DNA of 64,000 nucleotides, from positions 500,501 through 564,500 of the forward strand of contig NZ_CP072360.1 in NCBI RefSeq assembly GCF_018128065.1. Direction: 5' to 3'. Under the pieces are notes generated by a model. It made no database searches, was not told the DNA's origin, and saw only the letters and a list, made by a program, of their open reading frames with translations. The stretch is from Prevotella melaninogenica. GTDB taxonomy: Bacteria; Bacteroidota; Bacteroidia; Bacteroidales; Bacteroidaceae. Positions 8,981 through 17,261 of this stretch are shown here, one piece after another. Both the position numbers and the translations under genes were made by a program. How positions within the stretch are numbered: position 1 is the first letter of the stretch; every line of letters begins with the position of its first letter.

Positions 8981-9132
8981 GGAGTTAAAGGGTTAAGGAT
9001 TGAAAGGGAGTTAAGGCAATACTTGATTCCCTTTTATTGGAGTTAAGGGGTTAAGGAGTGAAAGGGATTTAAGACAATACTTGATTCCCTTTTGTTGGAG
9101 TTAAGGATTGAAAGGGATTTAAGACACACTTG
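8981..9132. repeat. 58-bp direct repeat, two full copies plus one shortened copy
   Basis: Copies start at 8981, 9039 and 9097 with GGAGTTAA. Each runs through TTAAGG, GAAAGGGA and ACTTGATTCCCTTT. The third copy has lost one GGGGTTAA word and ends at CACACTTG. It has no coding potential of its own. Confidence 0.85.
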
Positions 9133-9171
9133 TTTGCTTTCTTTCTGCTTTCCAATGCTTGAAAGTATTTG

Positions 9172-9281
9172 TCTCGAAGCCTCGGACGGTTGTCCCGAAG
9201 CGTCCGGACACATTGTCCGAAGCCTTCGGATAGTTGTTCCGAAACGTTCGGACACTTTGTTCGGAGCATCCGGACGTTTAA
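9172..9281. repeat. 22-bp palindromic array, TCCGAA-n3-TTCGGA class, 5 units
   Basis: Units start at 9172, 9194, 9216, 9238 and 9260, exactly 22 bp apart. Each has a 15-bp dyad core (best copies TCCGAAGCCTTCGGA and TCCGAAACGTTCGGA) plus a 7-bp spacer. Spacers alternate between GGTTGT/AGTTGT and ACATTG/ACTTTG types, so a 44-bp super-period is visible. The remainder of 8973-9529 has simple AT-rich words and the element at 9397-9432, no gene. Confidence 0.9.
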
Positions 9282-9396
9282 TTTAGTTGATGAATTGACG
9301 AGTTAGACAAGCTTACAAATTGACAAGTTAATGAGTTTGCCGAGTTAACAATTTGCTTGTTTTGAAGACAGAGTAACAAGCAAATTATTCCCAATA

Positions 9397-9432
9397 CTCC
9401 CCCTTCTCTGCGGGAGAGAGGGCTGGGGGAGG
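9397..9432. repeat. CTCCCCC...GGGGGAGG inverted element
   Basis: CTCCCCCTTCTCTGC pairs imperfectly with GAGAGGGCTGGGGGAG. A related element is at 62748-62776. Such CTCCCC/GGGGAG elements are scattered in Bacteroidetes genomes. Confidence 0.65.
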
Positions 9433-9529
9433 CTTTAATGAGCCTAATAGGTTTAACGATTTCCTGTATTTAAAGGCATTAAATATCCATTTGTCGTCTT
9501 TTTTACGCTCATAATTACTTGTCTATTAC

Positions 9530-9560
9530 TTGCAGATACAAAAGAAAGAATGTATCTTTG
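9530..9560 (+). promoter_or_regulatory. Promoter of the fructan hybrid sensor (TTG-N20-TATCTTTG)
   Basis: TTG at 9530-9532 and TATCTTTG at 9553-9560 are 20 bp apart. The box lies 40 bp before ATG 9601 and downstream of the first possible in-frame ATG (9550), so the start must be 9601. Confidence 0.8.
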
Positions 9561-9600
9561 CTGTGGTAAAGAAGTATTTTACATAACCTTTTTAATTATT

Positions 9601-12240
9601 ATGCAGATAAGACAATGGCTATATGTTATTCTTTTTATAGTTGTGTTTTCAGCCTGTTCGGATAACAACACAAAGAAGTATGTCATTGGTGTCTCTCAAT
9701 GTTCTGAAGATATCTGGCGCGATAAACTTAACAACGAACTTGTGATGAGTACCTATCAGCATGACAATGTGAAGCTGAATTTTGCTTCTGCTAATGATAA
9801 TGACAAATTACAGAAACAACAGATTGACCAGTTTATAAAGGAAAGAGTCAATCTTCTTATTGTATCACCCAATCAGATTCATACCATTTCATCGGTCATA
9901 GACAAGGCATATGATGCTGGTATTCCCGTAATCCTTTTTGATCGTAAGACAGATTCCGAGAAGTACACAGCTTTTATTGGAGCCGATAACTATGAGGCTG
10001 GGCACGAGATGGGACAGTTCATTGCACGCCAACTCAATGGCAAGGGAAACGTTGTAGAGATAGGCGGACTAAAGGGTTCTTCGCCTGCTATTGAGCGTGA
10101 CCGTGGCTTTAGGGATGCACTGAAGACTTATCCCGATATTCAGGTTGTCAATCATCGTTATGCTGACTGGCTGCAGAATAGTGGCGAAGCCGTTATGGAC
10201 AGTATGCTCAAGCAGGACATGAAGATTGATTATGTCTTTGCACAGAATGATCGTATGGCTATCGGTGCGCTGCAAGCGGCAGAGAGGAATGGGATGAAGA
10301 GTATAAAGTTTGTTGGTATTGATGCCCTTCCCGGTCCAGGTGGTGGTATGGAGAGCGTGCGCGACGGCAGACTGATGGCTTCCTATATCTATCCAACCCG
10401 TGGTGACCTCGTTATGCAACTGGCATTGAATATCTTAGAGAAGAAGTCTTACAAGCGTGATAACTATCTGAAAGGTACACTCGTAACGGGCAATAATGCT
10501 AATGCCCTCCTCCTTCAGAACGAGGAAATCATGAAGCAAACAGCACGACTTAAGTCGTTGCATGGAGAGATAGATAATTATCTGGCTCAGTACAACCATC
10601 AGAAAGTTTACCTCCTTCTCTTCAGCATCATCGTCTTGCTGCTTGTGGGTATCATGATTTACGTCTATCGAACTGTTGTTGCACGCCATCGGATAGAAGA
10701 GGAAACCGTTGCAGCCAAGCTACAGTTCTTTACTAATATCAGTCATGAGCTACGTACACCGCTTACACTGATAGCTGAACCTGTGAACTATATCATTCAT
10801 GATGATAACCTCAATTCACAACAACGAAGTATGCTTCACATTATACAACGTAATGTAGTTGTTCTGACACAATTGGTTAGTGAGATACTGGATTTTCGTA
10901 AAGTGCAGAATGGTAAGATGGAACTTCGCCTCTCCGACTTTAATCTTACGGAAAATATGAAACAATGGATTATGCTCTTCAGCGCCTCTGCGCAGAAGAA
11001 GCATATAACTATCAGTATGGAAGCTCCTGATACTATCTTGCTCAGAGCAGACCAAGATAAGATAGAGCGTATCTGCTATAATCTTCTTAGTAATGCTCTA
11101 AAATATACGTCTGAAGGTGGAAAAATCTCTCTGCAAGCTATAAAGAAAGACGAACGAGTTATAATTAGTGTGGCAGACAGTGGTTGTGGTATTTCTAACA
11201 ACGAACTTCCCTATATCTTCGATCGTTTTTATCAAGCTAAGAATGCTGGTCGTGGAACAGGTATCGGATTGGCTATCGTGAAGGCTTTCACAGAATTGCA
11301 TCACGGAGTAGTAAGTGCTACAAGTGTGGAGGGTAAAGGCAGTACCTTCAGTATTAATATTCCTGTTAGGCAGGAAGGAACAGTAAGTAAGCAGCCGACA
11401 GAGAAGGTTGAGCAACTGGTTGAACCTTCAGCAATAAAAGAAATTCCTAATCAAGCTCGACATATTGATGAACTTGTACAGCCCCATCAGACTGACAAAC
11501 CAGAGGTTTTAATCATTGATGATAATATTGATATCCGCACTTATTTAAGGTCAGTTCTATCTGAAAAGTATAATGTAAGTGAAGCTTCTGATGGAAAAGT
11601 TGGTTTGGAGCTTGCAAGGAAAATAGTCCCTGATATAGTGTTGTCGGACATTATGATGCCTGTGATGGATGGATTAGAGTTTTGTCAACAGCTGAAAACA
11701 GACAAAGCCATCAGTCATATTCCCGTCATTTTGCTAACAGCACGTAGCTTAGATGAGCAACGTGCCGAAGGTTATGAGCATGGTGCAGATGCCTATATTT
11801 CGAAACCTTTCTCACTTCGTTTACTTCTCTCGCGTATTGATAATCTTATAGAAAGTAGGAAGAAGTTGAATCAAACATGGTCAAAAGGTGTTGAGGACGA
11901 TGAAATCGGTAATTTGTCGAATGAAATTGATAAGTCTTTTCTCAAGCAATTGCGAAAGATTATACAAGAAAACCTTTCCAATAGTGATTTAAGTGTAGAG
12001 CAAATTGGCGATGAAATCGGGCTTTCTCGTGTACAACTCTATCGAAAAGTAAAGGCTCTTACGGGATATTCTCCTGTTGAAATGCTCCGTAAAGCCCGCC
12101 TCATGCGTGCCCGTCATCTGCTCCAGACAACCGATAAATCGGTGTCAGAGGTGGCGTATGCTGTAGGTTTCTCTACCCCAAGTTACTTTTCAAAGTGTTA
12201 TAAGGAGGAGTTTGACTTGCAGCCCGCACAGGAACGATAA
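9601..12240 (+). CDS. Hybrid two-component system sensor/regulator (BT1754-like, fructose sensing)
   Basis: This 879-residue protein joins a whole phosphorelay in one chain. After an N-terminal signal/anchor ending in the lipobox-like FSAC come a periplasmic sugar-binding domain of the LacI/ribose-binding type (about 25-325), a membrane helix (about 337-360, LLLFSIIVLLLVGIMIYVY) and a HisKA domain with H382 in NISHELRTP. The HATPase domain follows (NLLSNALKYT, DSGCGI, GTGIGLAIVKA), then a receiver with D683 in LSDIMMPVMDG and a C-terminal AraC-type HTH (about 775-877). The same architecture is found in B. thetaiotaomicron BT1754, whose sensor binds fructose and drives the fructan locus. Here it sits directly upstream of a receptor, GH32, transporter and fructokinase, so the same role is inferred. 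Start 9601 is fixed by the promoter. A shared dyad at 12270 and 17118 is a candidate binding site. Confidence 0.92.
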   Translation: MQIRQWLYVILFIVVFSACSDNNTKKYVIGVSQCSEDIWRDKLNNELVMSTYQHDNVKLNFASANDNDKLQKQQIDQFIKERVNLLIVSPNQIHTISSVIDKAYDAGIPVILFDRKTDSEKYTAFIGADNYEAGHEMGQFIARQLNGKGNVVEIGGLKGSSPAIERDRGFRDALKTYPDIQVVNHRYADWLQNSGEAVMDSMLKQDMKIDYVFAQNDRMAIGALQAAERNGMKSIKFVGIDALPGPGGGMESVRDGRLMASYIYPTRGDLVMQLALNILEKKSYKRDNYLKGTLVTGNNANALLLQNEEIMKQTARLKSLHGEIDNYLAQYNHQKVYLLLFSIIVLLLVGIMIYVYRTVVARHRIEEETVAAKLQFFTNISHELRTPLTLIAEPVNYIIHDDNLNSQQRSMLHIIQRNVVVLTQLVSEILDFRKVQNGKMELRLSDFNLTENMKQWIMLFSASAQKKHITISMEAPDTILLRADQDKIERICYNLLSNALKYTSEGGKISLQAIKKDERVIISVADSGCGISNNELPYIFDRFYQAKNAGRGTGIGLAIVKAFTELHHGVVSATSVEGKGSTFSINIPVRQEGTVSKQPTEKVEQLVEPSAIKEIPNQARHIDELVQPHQTDKPEVLIIDDNIDIRTYLRSVLSEKYNVSEASDGKVGLELARKIVPDIVLSDIMMPVMDGLEFCQQLKTDKAISHIPVILLTARSLDEQRAEGYEHGADAYISKPFSLRLLLSRIDNLIESRKKLNQTWSKGVEDDEIGNLSNEIDKSFLKQLRKIIQENLSNSDLSVEQIGDEIGLSRVQLYRKVKALTGYSPVEMLRKARLMRARHLLQTTDKSVSEVAYAVGFSTPSYFSKCYKEEFDLQPAQER

Positions 12241-12269
12241 CGACCATATATCAGCCACATATAACAAAA

Positions 12270-12324
12270 CGTTCACAGGATAGAACGAATGTTTCGCAGA
12301 CACAATATTTGCAGTCTATGAACG
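12270..12324 (+). promoter_or_regulatory. Candidate hybrid-sensor binding site upstream of the receptor gene
   Basis: A 55-bp region bounded by CGTTCA (12270-12275) and TGAACG (12319-12324), with TTGC-N5-ATGAACG at its right end. The ATGAACG ends exactly 31 bp before the -7 box, as it does at 17118-17173. Confidence 0.6.
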
Positions 12325-12355
12325 AATTTTACGTCACACTATTAGTTTATCATTG

Positions 12356-12363
12356 TAATTTTG
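12356..12363 (+). promoter_or_regulatory. -7 box TAATTTTG for the receptor gene
   Basis: TAATTTTGC matches TAnnTTTG; leader about 65 nt. No good -33 TTG is present, as expected for an activated promoter. Confidence 0.65.
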
Positions 12364-12435
12364 CACCGTAGTTAGTTACCTAAAAGGAAAAAGAGACTGC
12401 AACTTAGAATATTCACATTACTAAACAATTTAATT

Positions 12436-14748
12436 ATGGTCAACTTTTATCATCTTTCATTACGCTTAGGTGCGTTATTGTTAGCCACCTTGCCTGCTTT
12501 CTCTATTGTCAGTGCTCAGGATGACAACAGTAACAAGAAGGATAACGGGAATAAGGAAGAGAGCAATCGTAACGTGATGTTGAACGCTGCCAGTGCCAAC
12601 GGTCCACGTGAGATACAGATTGGTCTGCCTTCTGCTGATGTCAATGTGCTTGAGAATGGTTTGCCGGTTACCTATGCAACCAATCCCCGCAGCGTCAATT
12701 CTCTTTGGCGTGGCGATGCCAGTCTGAGTCATCAAGGATTGCTTAAGATTGCTGAAACTGCCATTACAACTGGCAATATCGGTTATGCTGTCAACTCTTT
12801 CACGCAGTTGGGACAGGATGGTTTTCACGGAACACTTAACTACAAGACCAATCATTTCGGCTTGCAGGAAATGTCGTTGAACCTGAATGGTTCGTTCGGA
12901 AAAGGCTGGTATTATAGCGGAAGCATGTATCAGGACAGCGATCCCGGTACGTTCAAAATCAAGAGTTCGCAAAACCAGGACCGCACACAGATTTACAAGG
13001 CTGCCATCACGAAGCGTTATGCTGGTAATAAAGGCGAGCTTGCGGCTATGTATAGTTATAGTAACAGCCATCCTGTCTACACCTACGCCACACAGTCGGC
13101 ACCGTTTATCTATGTCGGTGACGGTAGCGTGAAGGAATATGGCGGCTTCAAGCTCGGTACGACATCCTATCTGCCAGTGGATGCGAACATTACCTATCGG
13201 GATATGCGTGACGGTCAGTTGAAGAGTATTTCTCTCTATGATGCCATCGCCAATCGCAGCAGTCAGATTTCATTGATGAACAACTACGATTTTGGTAATG
13301 GACTCTCTTGGAAGGCAATGGCACGCTTTGATCATGGTCATGCAGCTTTGGTTTATCAGACTCCGATGTCGCTGATTAACACGAAGGCACCAGGTTTCAT
13401 CAATAATTATATGCAGTATGGCATTGATGGAAGTCAGTCGCTTTATAATGGTGAGTATGTCCAGACCCGAATGTCTTGTCTGAACTCTGGTGATATCAAC
13501 GAGTTCCTTTTCACTTCAGAGCTTTCAAAGAAGTTTCGCAAATCAACACTGCGTGTAGGTGTCAACGAATGGTACTATCATATTGATTATACATCTAATA
13601 CAACAATGTATGATCAGAGCGTCCCTTCTGATGGAAGCTATCCTGTACGACTCTATGATGCTGGTAAGCGCACGTCTTTCTTCTATGATTATAACAAGAA
13701 TGCATCTGAGTTCTATCGTGGACATGAGAATAAGACAGCCCTTTACTTTACCCATGACTGGGATGTTCTCCCACAGTTGAATCTCTACTACGGTGCTCGT
13801 GTTGAACTTCAGAAGCTCAAGGGTGAGAACCTTGCTGTGAAGAATGCAGCTGGTGATTACGTCGGACGATTTACCGATTACCATCTCGGTGCTACCGCTG
13901 CTGATGGCACGAAGATAATTCCTGTGCCATTGGATTACAGCTGGTTCAACTATGACCTCGCCCTTGCTGCAACCTATAAGGTGAACAACCATTTTGGACT
14001 GACGGGTGATTTCACCTATATCGTTCAGCATCCGAAGTTCGAGGCATTCTCTCCAGCGACACTCCCTAACACTGACAAGATTTCCGTTCCTCTTGGTCGT
14101 GTAGGTTTTTACTATAACAACGCATGGGTGAGCCTTACCTCCCTCTTCTCTTACATCTCAAAGACCAACAACAACTCTACGCTTAATCTTCAGCACGGAA
14201 GCGAGATTATGGCTGCGCCACTTACTTACGATATACAGACCATCGGCTGGACTACTGACGTGGTTGCTCATCCTGTAAAGGGACTTGACGTTCACTTCCT
14301 CTTCACCTATCAGCGTCCTACCTACAAGAAGTATGAAACTTCGGTTACCTTCGCTGACGGATATGTCGGCAGTATCAATGCTACTGGCAACATCGTAGCT
14401 GAAATTCCAAGAGTACTCATCGAGTTTGACCCGAGTTACATGGTTACGAAAGATATCAAGCTATGGACCAGTTTCCGTTATTTCAGCAAGACCTACGCCA
14501 ATATTAACGATGCCTACTATTTCAATGGACACTGGGAAACATTCGGAGGTGTGAACTGGCAGGTTAACAAGCGATTGGCTTTAGGCTGTACGGTAGTGAA
14601 CTTCCTTAACCAGACAGGTGCGAAAGGTAGTATTGCCGGTGCAGAACTTATCACGAAGAATGAAGCTAAGAACATTAAAAACCAGTTGATGACAGGTAGT
14701 TATCTACGTCCATTCACCGTTGAGTTCACTGCTTCTATCAAGTTCTAA
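12436..14748 (+). CDS. TonB-dependent-receptor-like outer-membrane barrel of the fructan locus
   Basis: The 770-residue protein has a signal peptide (LGALLLATLPAFSIVSAQ). A plug-like region of about 110 residues follows (ASANGPREIQIGLPSADVNV, then TTGNIGYAVNSFTQLG), and the rest is a long beta-barrel of alternating aromatic strands ending in Phe (FTVEFTASIKF). The plug wording resembles a Bacteroidales group of TonB-dependent receptors that lack the usual carboxypeptidase-like N-terminal domain and the SusC signal-transduction extension. No SusD-like lipoprotein is adjacent, unlike canonical fructan loci. I infer import of fructo-oligosaccharides or another locus-linked glycan; substrate and TonB dependence are not proven. 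It has its own promoter with a hybrid-sensor site upstream and precedes GH32 by 305 bp. Confidence 0.75.
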   Translation: MVNFYHLSLRLGALLLATLPAFSIVSAQDDNSNKKDNGNKEESNRNVMLNAASANGPREIQIGLPSADVNVLENGLPVTYATNPRSVNSLWRGDASLSHQGLLKIAETAITTGNIGYAVNSFTQLGQDGFHGTLNYKTNHFGLQEMSLNLNGSFGKGWYYSGSMYQDSDPGTFKIKSSQNQDRTQIYKAAITKRYAGNKGELAAMYSYSNSHPVYTYATQSAPFIYVGDGSVKEYGGFKLGTTSYLPVDANITYRDMRDGQLKSISLYDAIANRSSQISLMNNYDFGNGLSWKAMARFDHGHAALVYQTPMSLINTKAPGFINNYMQYGIDGSQSLYNGEYVQTRMSCLNSGDINEFLFTSELSKKFRKSTLRVGVNEWYYHIDYTSNTTMYDQSVPSDGSYPVRLYDAGKRTSFFYDYNKNASEFYRGHENKTALYFTHDWDVLPQLNLYYGARVELQKLKGENLAVKNAAGDYVGRFTDYHLGATAADGTKIIPVPLDYSWFNYDLALAATYKVNNHFGLTGDFTYIVQHPKFEAFSPATLPNTDKISVPLGRVGFYYNNAWVSLTSLFSYISKTNNNSTLNLQHGSEIMAAPLTYDIQTIGWTTDVVAHPVKGLDVHFLFTYQRPTYKKYETSVTFADGYVGSINATGNIVAEIPRVLIEFDPSYMVTKDIKLWTSFRYFSKTYANINDAYYFNGHWETFGGVNWQVNKRLALGCTVVNFLNQTGAKGSIAGAELITKNEAKNIKNQLMTGSYLRPFTVEFTASIKF

Positions 14749-14831
14749 GATATATAACCAACGATGCTCCAGGGTTGTTCAAATTATTATCAGGCTGTGG
14801 TGACGTTATTACCAAGCACTGGTAACATGCT

Positions 14832-14890
14832 TACAAAGCGTTTGTAGTGTGTGTACAAAGCGTTTGTAGTGTGTGTACAAAGCGTTTGTA
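14832..14890. repeat. 22-bp palindromic array, TACAAA-n3-TTTGTA class, 3 units
   Basis: TACAAAGCGTTTGTA starts at 14832, 14854 and 14876. Each is a perfect 15-bp dyad with a 3-bp centre, separated by the 7-bp spacer GTGTGTG. Period and geometry are the same as the 9172 array, with an unrelated core sequence. Confidence 0.92.
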
Positions 14891-14997
14891 ATATAGTTAT
14901 CAAATGCTGGGAATATATGAATAATCAGTTGGTGGCAGATAAATTGTTGGCATCTAATATTCAAGAACATATCAGAAATAAGAGCAAAATATTATCC

Positions 14998-15037
14998 GGC
15001 ATGTTCCATAAGTTCCAAATTCTGACTGGAACATGCC
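14998..15037 (+). promoter_or_regulatory. 10-bp stem hairpin just upstream of the GH32 start
   Basis: GGCATGTTCC (14998-15007) and GGAACATGCC (15028-15037) form a perfect stem with a 20-nt loop, ending 16 bp before the GH32 ATG. No T-run follows. It could be an mRNA end or stability element, or an operator. No -7 box is seen in 14749-15053. Confidence 0.6.
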
Positions 15038-15053
15038 ATAACTAAAAATAGCT

Positions 15054-16949
15054 ATGAACAGAAGAAATACGATCCTATGTGCTACATTGACAGTACTTTC
15101 ACTGTCAGTCACTGCACAGACAATGAAGATTACACGTGCTGGTGATACCACCATCGTGAAGATTGAGAAGTCCCCACAGTATCTCATCCTTCCTGTTGAG
15201 GAAGAGAAGGACGAGGCACAGGTGCTCCTCGACAACGGAAAAGCTACCGATACATGGATGGATGTACGACTGGCACAAGGGAAAACCGATTATTATGTAC
15301 CTTTCAAGCTCAATAAAGGCAGAACTTCTGTCGTTAAGATTCTCAACCTGAAGGCTGATGCACTGGCACTCAAGAAGGGACAGATGAAACTTTCAAACGT
15401 TTGGGATGTGACCAATACCGACTTCTATCGTCCTTCTTATCATCACACTCCTTCGTATGGCTGGATGAACGACCCTAACGGTATGTTCTACAAGGATGGC
15501 GTCTATCACCTCTGCTATCAGTATAATCCATACGGTTCAAAGTGGGGTAACATGCACTGGGGGCATGCCATCAGCCGTGACCTCATCCATTGGAAAGAGG
15601 TGGAACCGACGATTGCACGTGACCCGATGGGACATATCTTCTCAGGAAGTGCAGTTATTGACAAGGACGGTACAGCGAATTATGGTAAGGATGCCATTGT
15701 TGCCCTCTATACATCAGCCAGTGACAAAAACGGTCAGATACAGTGCATGGCGTATAGTACCGATGGCGGTTACACCTTCCATAAGTATTCCGGGAATCCA
15801 GTCCTTACTCCTTTTGACGGACTCAAGGACTTCCGTGACCCGAAAGTGTTCTGGTATGCTCCGTTGAAGAAGTGGTATATGATTGTTTCAGCCGACAAGG
15901 AGATGCGTTTCTATTCGTCACCTAACCTGCGGGATTGGACTTATGTCAGTGCTTTCGGTCAGGGATATGGTGCACAGCCTAACCAGTTTGAATGTCCAGA
16001 TTTCTTCCAGTTACCTGTTGACGGAAATCCTAACAAGAAGAAATGGGTGATGATTGTCAACATAAATCCGGGCTGTCTCTTCGGTGGAAGTGCTACGGAA
16101 TACTTCATTGGTGACTTCGATGGGAAGAACTTTGTCTGCGACAGTAAGCCTTCTATTGCTAAATTCCTCGATTATGGCAAGGACCATTATGCCACTGTAA
16201 CCTTCTCTGGTGTCCAAGACCGTGTACTGGGTATTGCGTGGATGAGCAACTGGCAGTATGCCAATGTTACTCCTATCCGCCAGTATCGTGGTGCCAACAC
16301 TCTCCCACGTGAGTTCAAGCTCTTTACTGGCAAGGACGGACAGATTTATATGTCGTCCAATGTCGTACCCGAAGTTGCCGGACTGAGAAAGACTTTCAAA
16401 CGTCTGCCTGACTTGGTCATTACGCAGGGGAAGGATTCAAAGAATCTCTCCTCCAGCAAGGAGAATGCCTTTGAAATGGAGATGGATGTGACTCCCAGTG
16501 ATGCTGCCAAGACTGGTTTCATCCTCTACAATGAAAAGGGTGAGAAGGTAGACATCTATTTCGATATGAAGGCTGGCAGGCTTGTCATGGACCGAACCGA
16601 GAGTGGTAGGACCAAATTTGGTGAGAAGGCTGAAGCCCATAAGATAGAAAAGGAATTCGACCTGCACGAACACCGTGAGATTAAGGAGCCGTTCCGCAAG
16701 TTGAATTCTGTCAACTATAAGAACGACTTTGCACTCGGCACATGGGCTCCATTGAGTCTCTGCGACTCAAAGACCTATCATCTGGATGTCTTTGTTGACA
16801 AGTGTTCAATTGAGATTTTCGTCAATGGCGGTCGTATTGCAATGACTAATCTTGTGTTCCCGACGCAGCCATACACATCTGTCAAGTTCTACTCTGATGG
16901 CAACAAGGCCGCTTACAGGAATATAAAGGTGAGTGAGCTGAGGCTGTAA
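15054..16949 (+). CDS. Glycoside hydrolase family 32 (fructan beta-fructosidase/levanase)
   Basis: The enzyme hydrolyses beta-fructosidic bonds in levan, inulin or sucrose. A signal peptide (MNRRNTILCATLTVLSLSVTAQ) is followed by an extra N-terminal domain of about 110 residues, then the five-bladed GH32 propeller and a C-terminal beta-sandwich. Catalytic motifs are intact: nucleophile D140 in WMNDPNG, transition-state stabiliser D262 in FRDPK, acid/base E313 in FECPDFF. At 631 residues it matches Bacteroidales exo-acting GH32 enzymes with an N-terminal accessory domain. Lacking a lipobox, it is probably periplasmic, releasing fructose for the transporter and kinase encoded next. Exo versus endo action cannot be decided here. 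Confidence 0.93.
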   Translation: MNRRNTILCATLTVLSLSVTAQTMKITRAGDTTIVKIEKSPQYLILPVEEEKDEAQVLLDNGKATDTWMDVRLAQGKTDYYVPFKLNKGRTSVVKILNLKADALALKKGQMKLSNVWDVTNTDFYRPSYHHTPSYGWMNDPNGMFYKDGVYHLCYQYNPYGSKWGNMHWGHAISRDLIHWKEVEPTIARDPMGHIFSGSAVIDKDGTANYGKDAIVALYTSASDKNGQIQCMAYSTDGGYTFHKYSGNPVLTPFDGLKDFRDPKVFWYAPLKKWYMIVSADKEMRFYSSPNLRDWTYVSAFGQGYGAQPNQFECPDFFQLPVDGNPNKKKWVMIVNINPGCLFGGSATEYFIGDFDGKNFVCDSKPSIAKFLDYGKDHYATVTFSGVQDRVLGIAWMSNWQYANVTPIRQYRGANTLPREFKLFTGKDGQIYMSSNVVPEVAGLRKTFKRLPDLVITQGKDSKNLSSSKENAFEMEMDVTPSDAAKTGFILYNEKGEKVDIYFDMKAGRLVMDRTESGRTKFGEKAEAHKIEKEFDLHEHREIKEPFRKLNSVNYKNDFALGTWAPLSLCDSKTYHLDVFVDKCSIEIFVNGGRIAMTNLVFPTQPYTSVKFYSDGNKAAYRNIKVSELRL

Positions 16950-17117
16950 TTTGCTGATTTTCTGCTGCGTTGAGGCTTTGGTACTGTCGGGAAGATGACT
17001 ATGGTCAACCTTGTCTTCCTCCCCAGTCCCTGCAACAAGATTTTTGCAAAGGGACTGTAATGGGAAGACTCGTGCAGTGAAGAGGTGAGTAACGCCGCAT
17101 AAGGGAATGTAACATCT

Positions 17118-17173
17118 CGTTCATTTGTCGCAAGAAAATCTCTTTGGGAGACATTTGTTGCGATAAATGAACG
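17118..17173 (+). promoter_or_regulatory. Candidate hybrid-sensor binding site upstream of the fructose transporter
   Basis: CGTTCATTTGTCGCAA (17118-17133) and TTGCGATAAATGAACG (17158-17173) form a 16-bp inverted repeat with one mismatch and 24 bp between arms. The right arm has TTGC-N5-ATGAACG, ending exactly 31 bp before the -7 box. The rest of 16950-17261 has no other feature I can support. Confidence 0.65.
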
Positions 17174-17204
17174 GAAAGTAATAGTTGTTTTCATTGCTAA
17201 ATCA

Positions 17205-17212
17205 TAACTTTG
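17205..17212 (+). promoter_or_regulatory. -7 box TAACTTTG for the transporter-fructokinase pair
   Basis: TAACTTTGC matches TAnnTTTG; leader about 45 nt; no TTG at the expected -33 position. Confidence 0.7.
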
Positions 17213-17261
17213 CAATCGAAATCAAGACAATCACTTACGCAAAACTAAAAATTTAAAGATT

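Noticed and set aside
9172..9281. CRISPR-like array
   Set aside because: The period is only 22 bp, units are palindromic and spacers are not unique; no cas genes are in the window.
9043..9286. Overlapping short reading frames on both strands in the repeat block
   Set aside because: They are by-products of the 58-bp and 22-bp repeats; no ribosome site, family or codon pattern supports them.
9550..9600. Longer N-terminus for the hybrid sensor
   Set aside because: The TATCTTTG promoter box lies within it, so it would not be transcribed in full.
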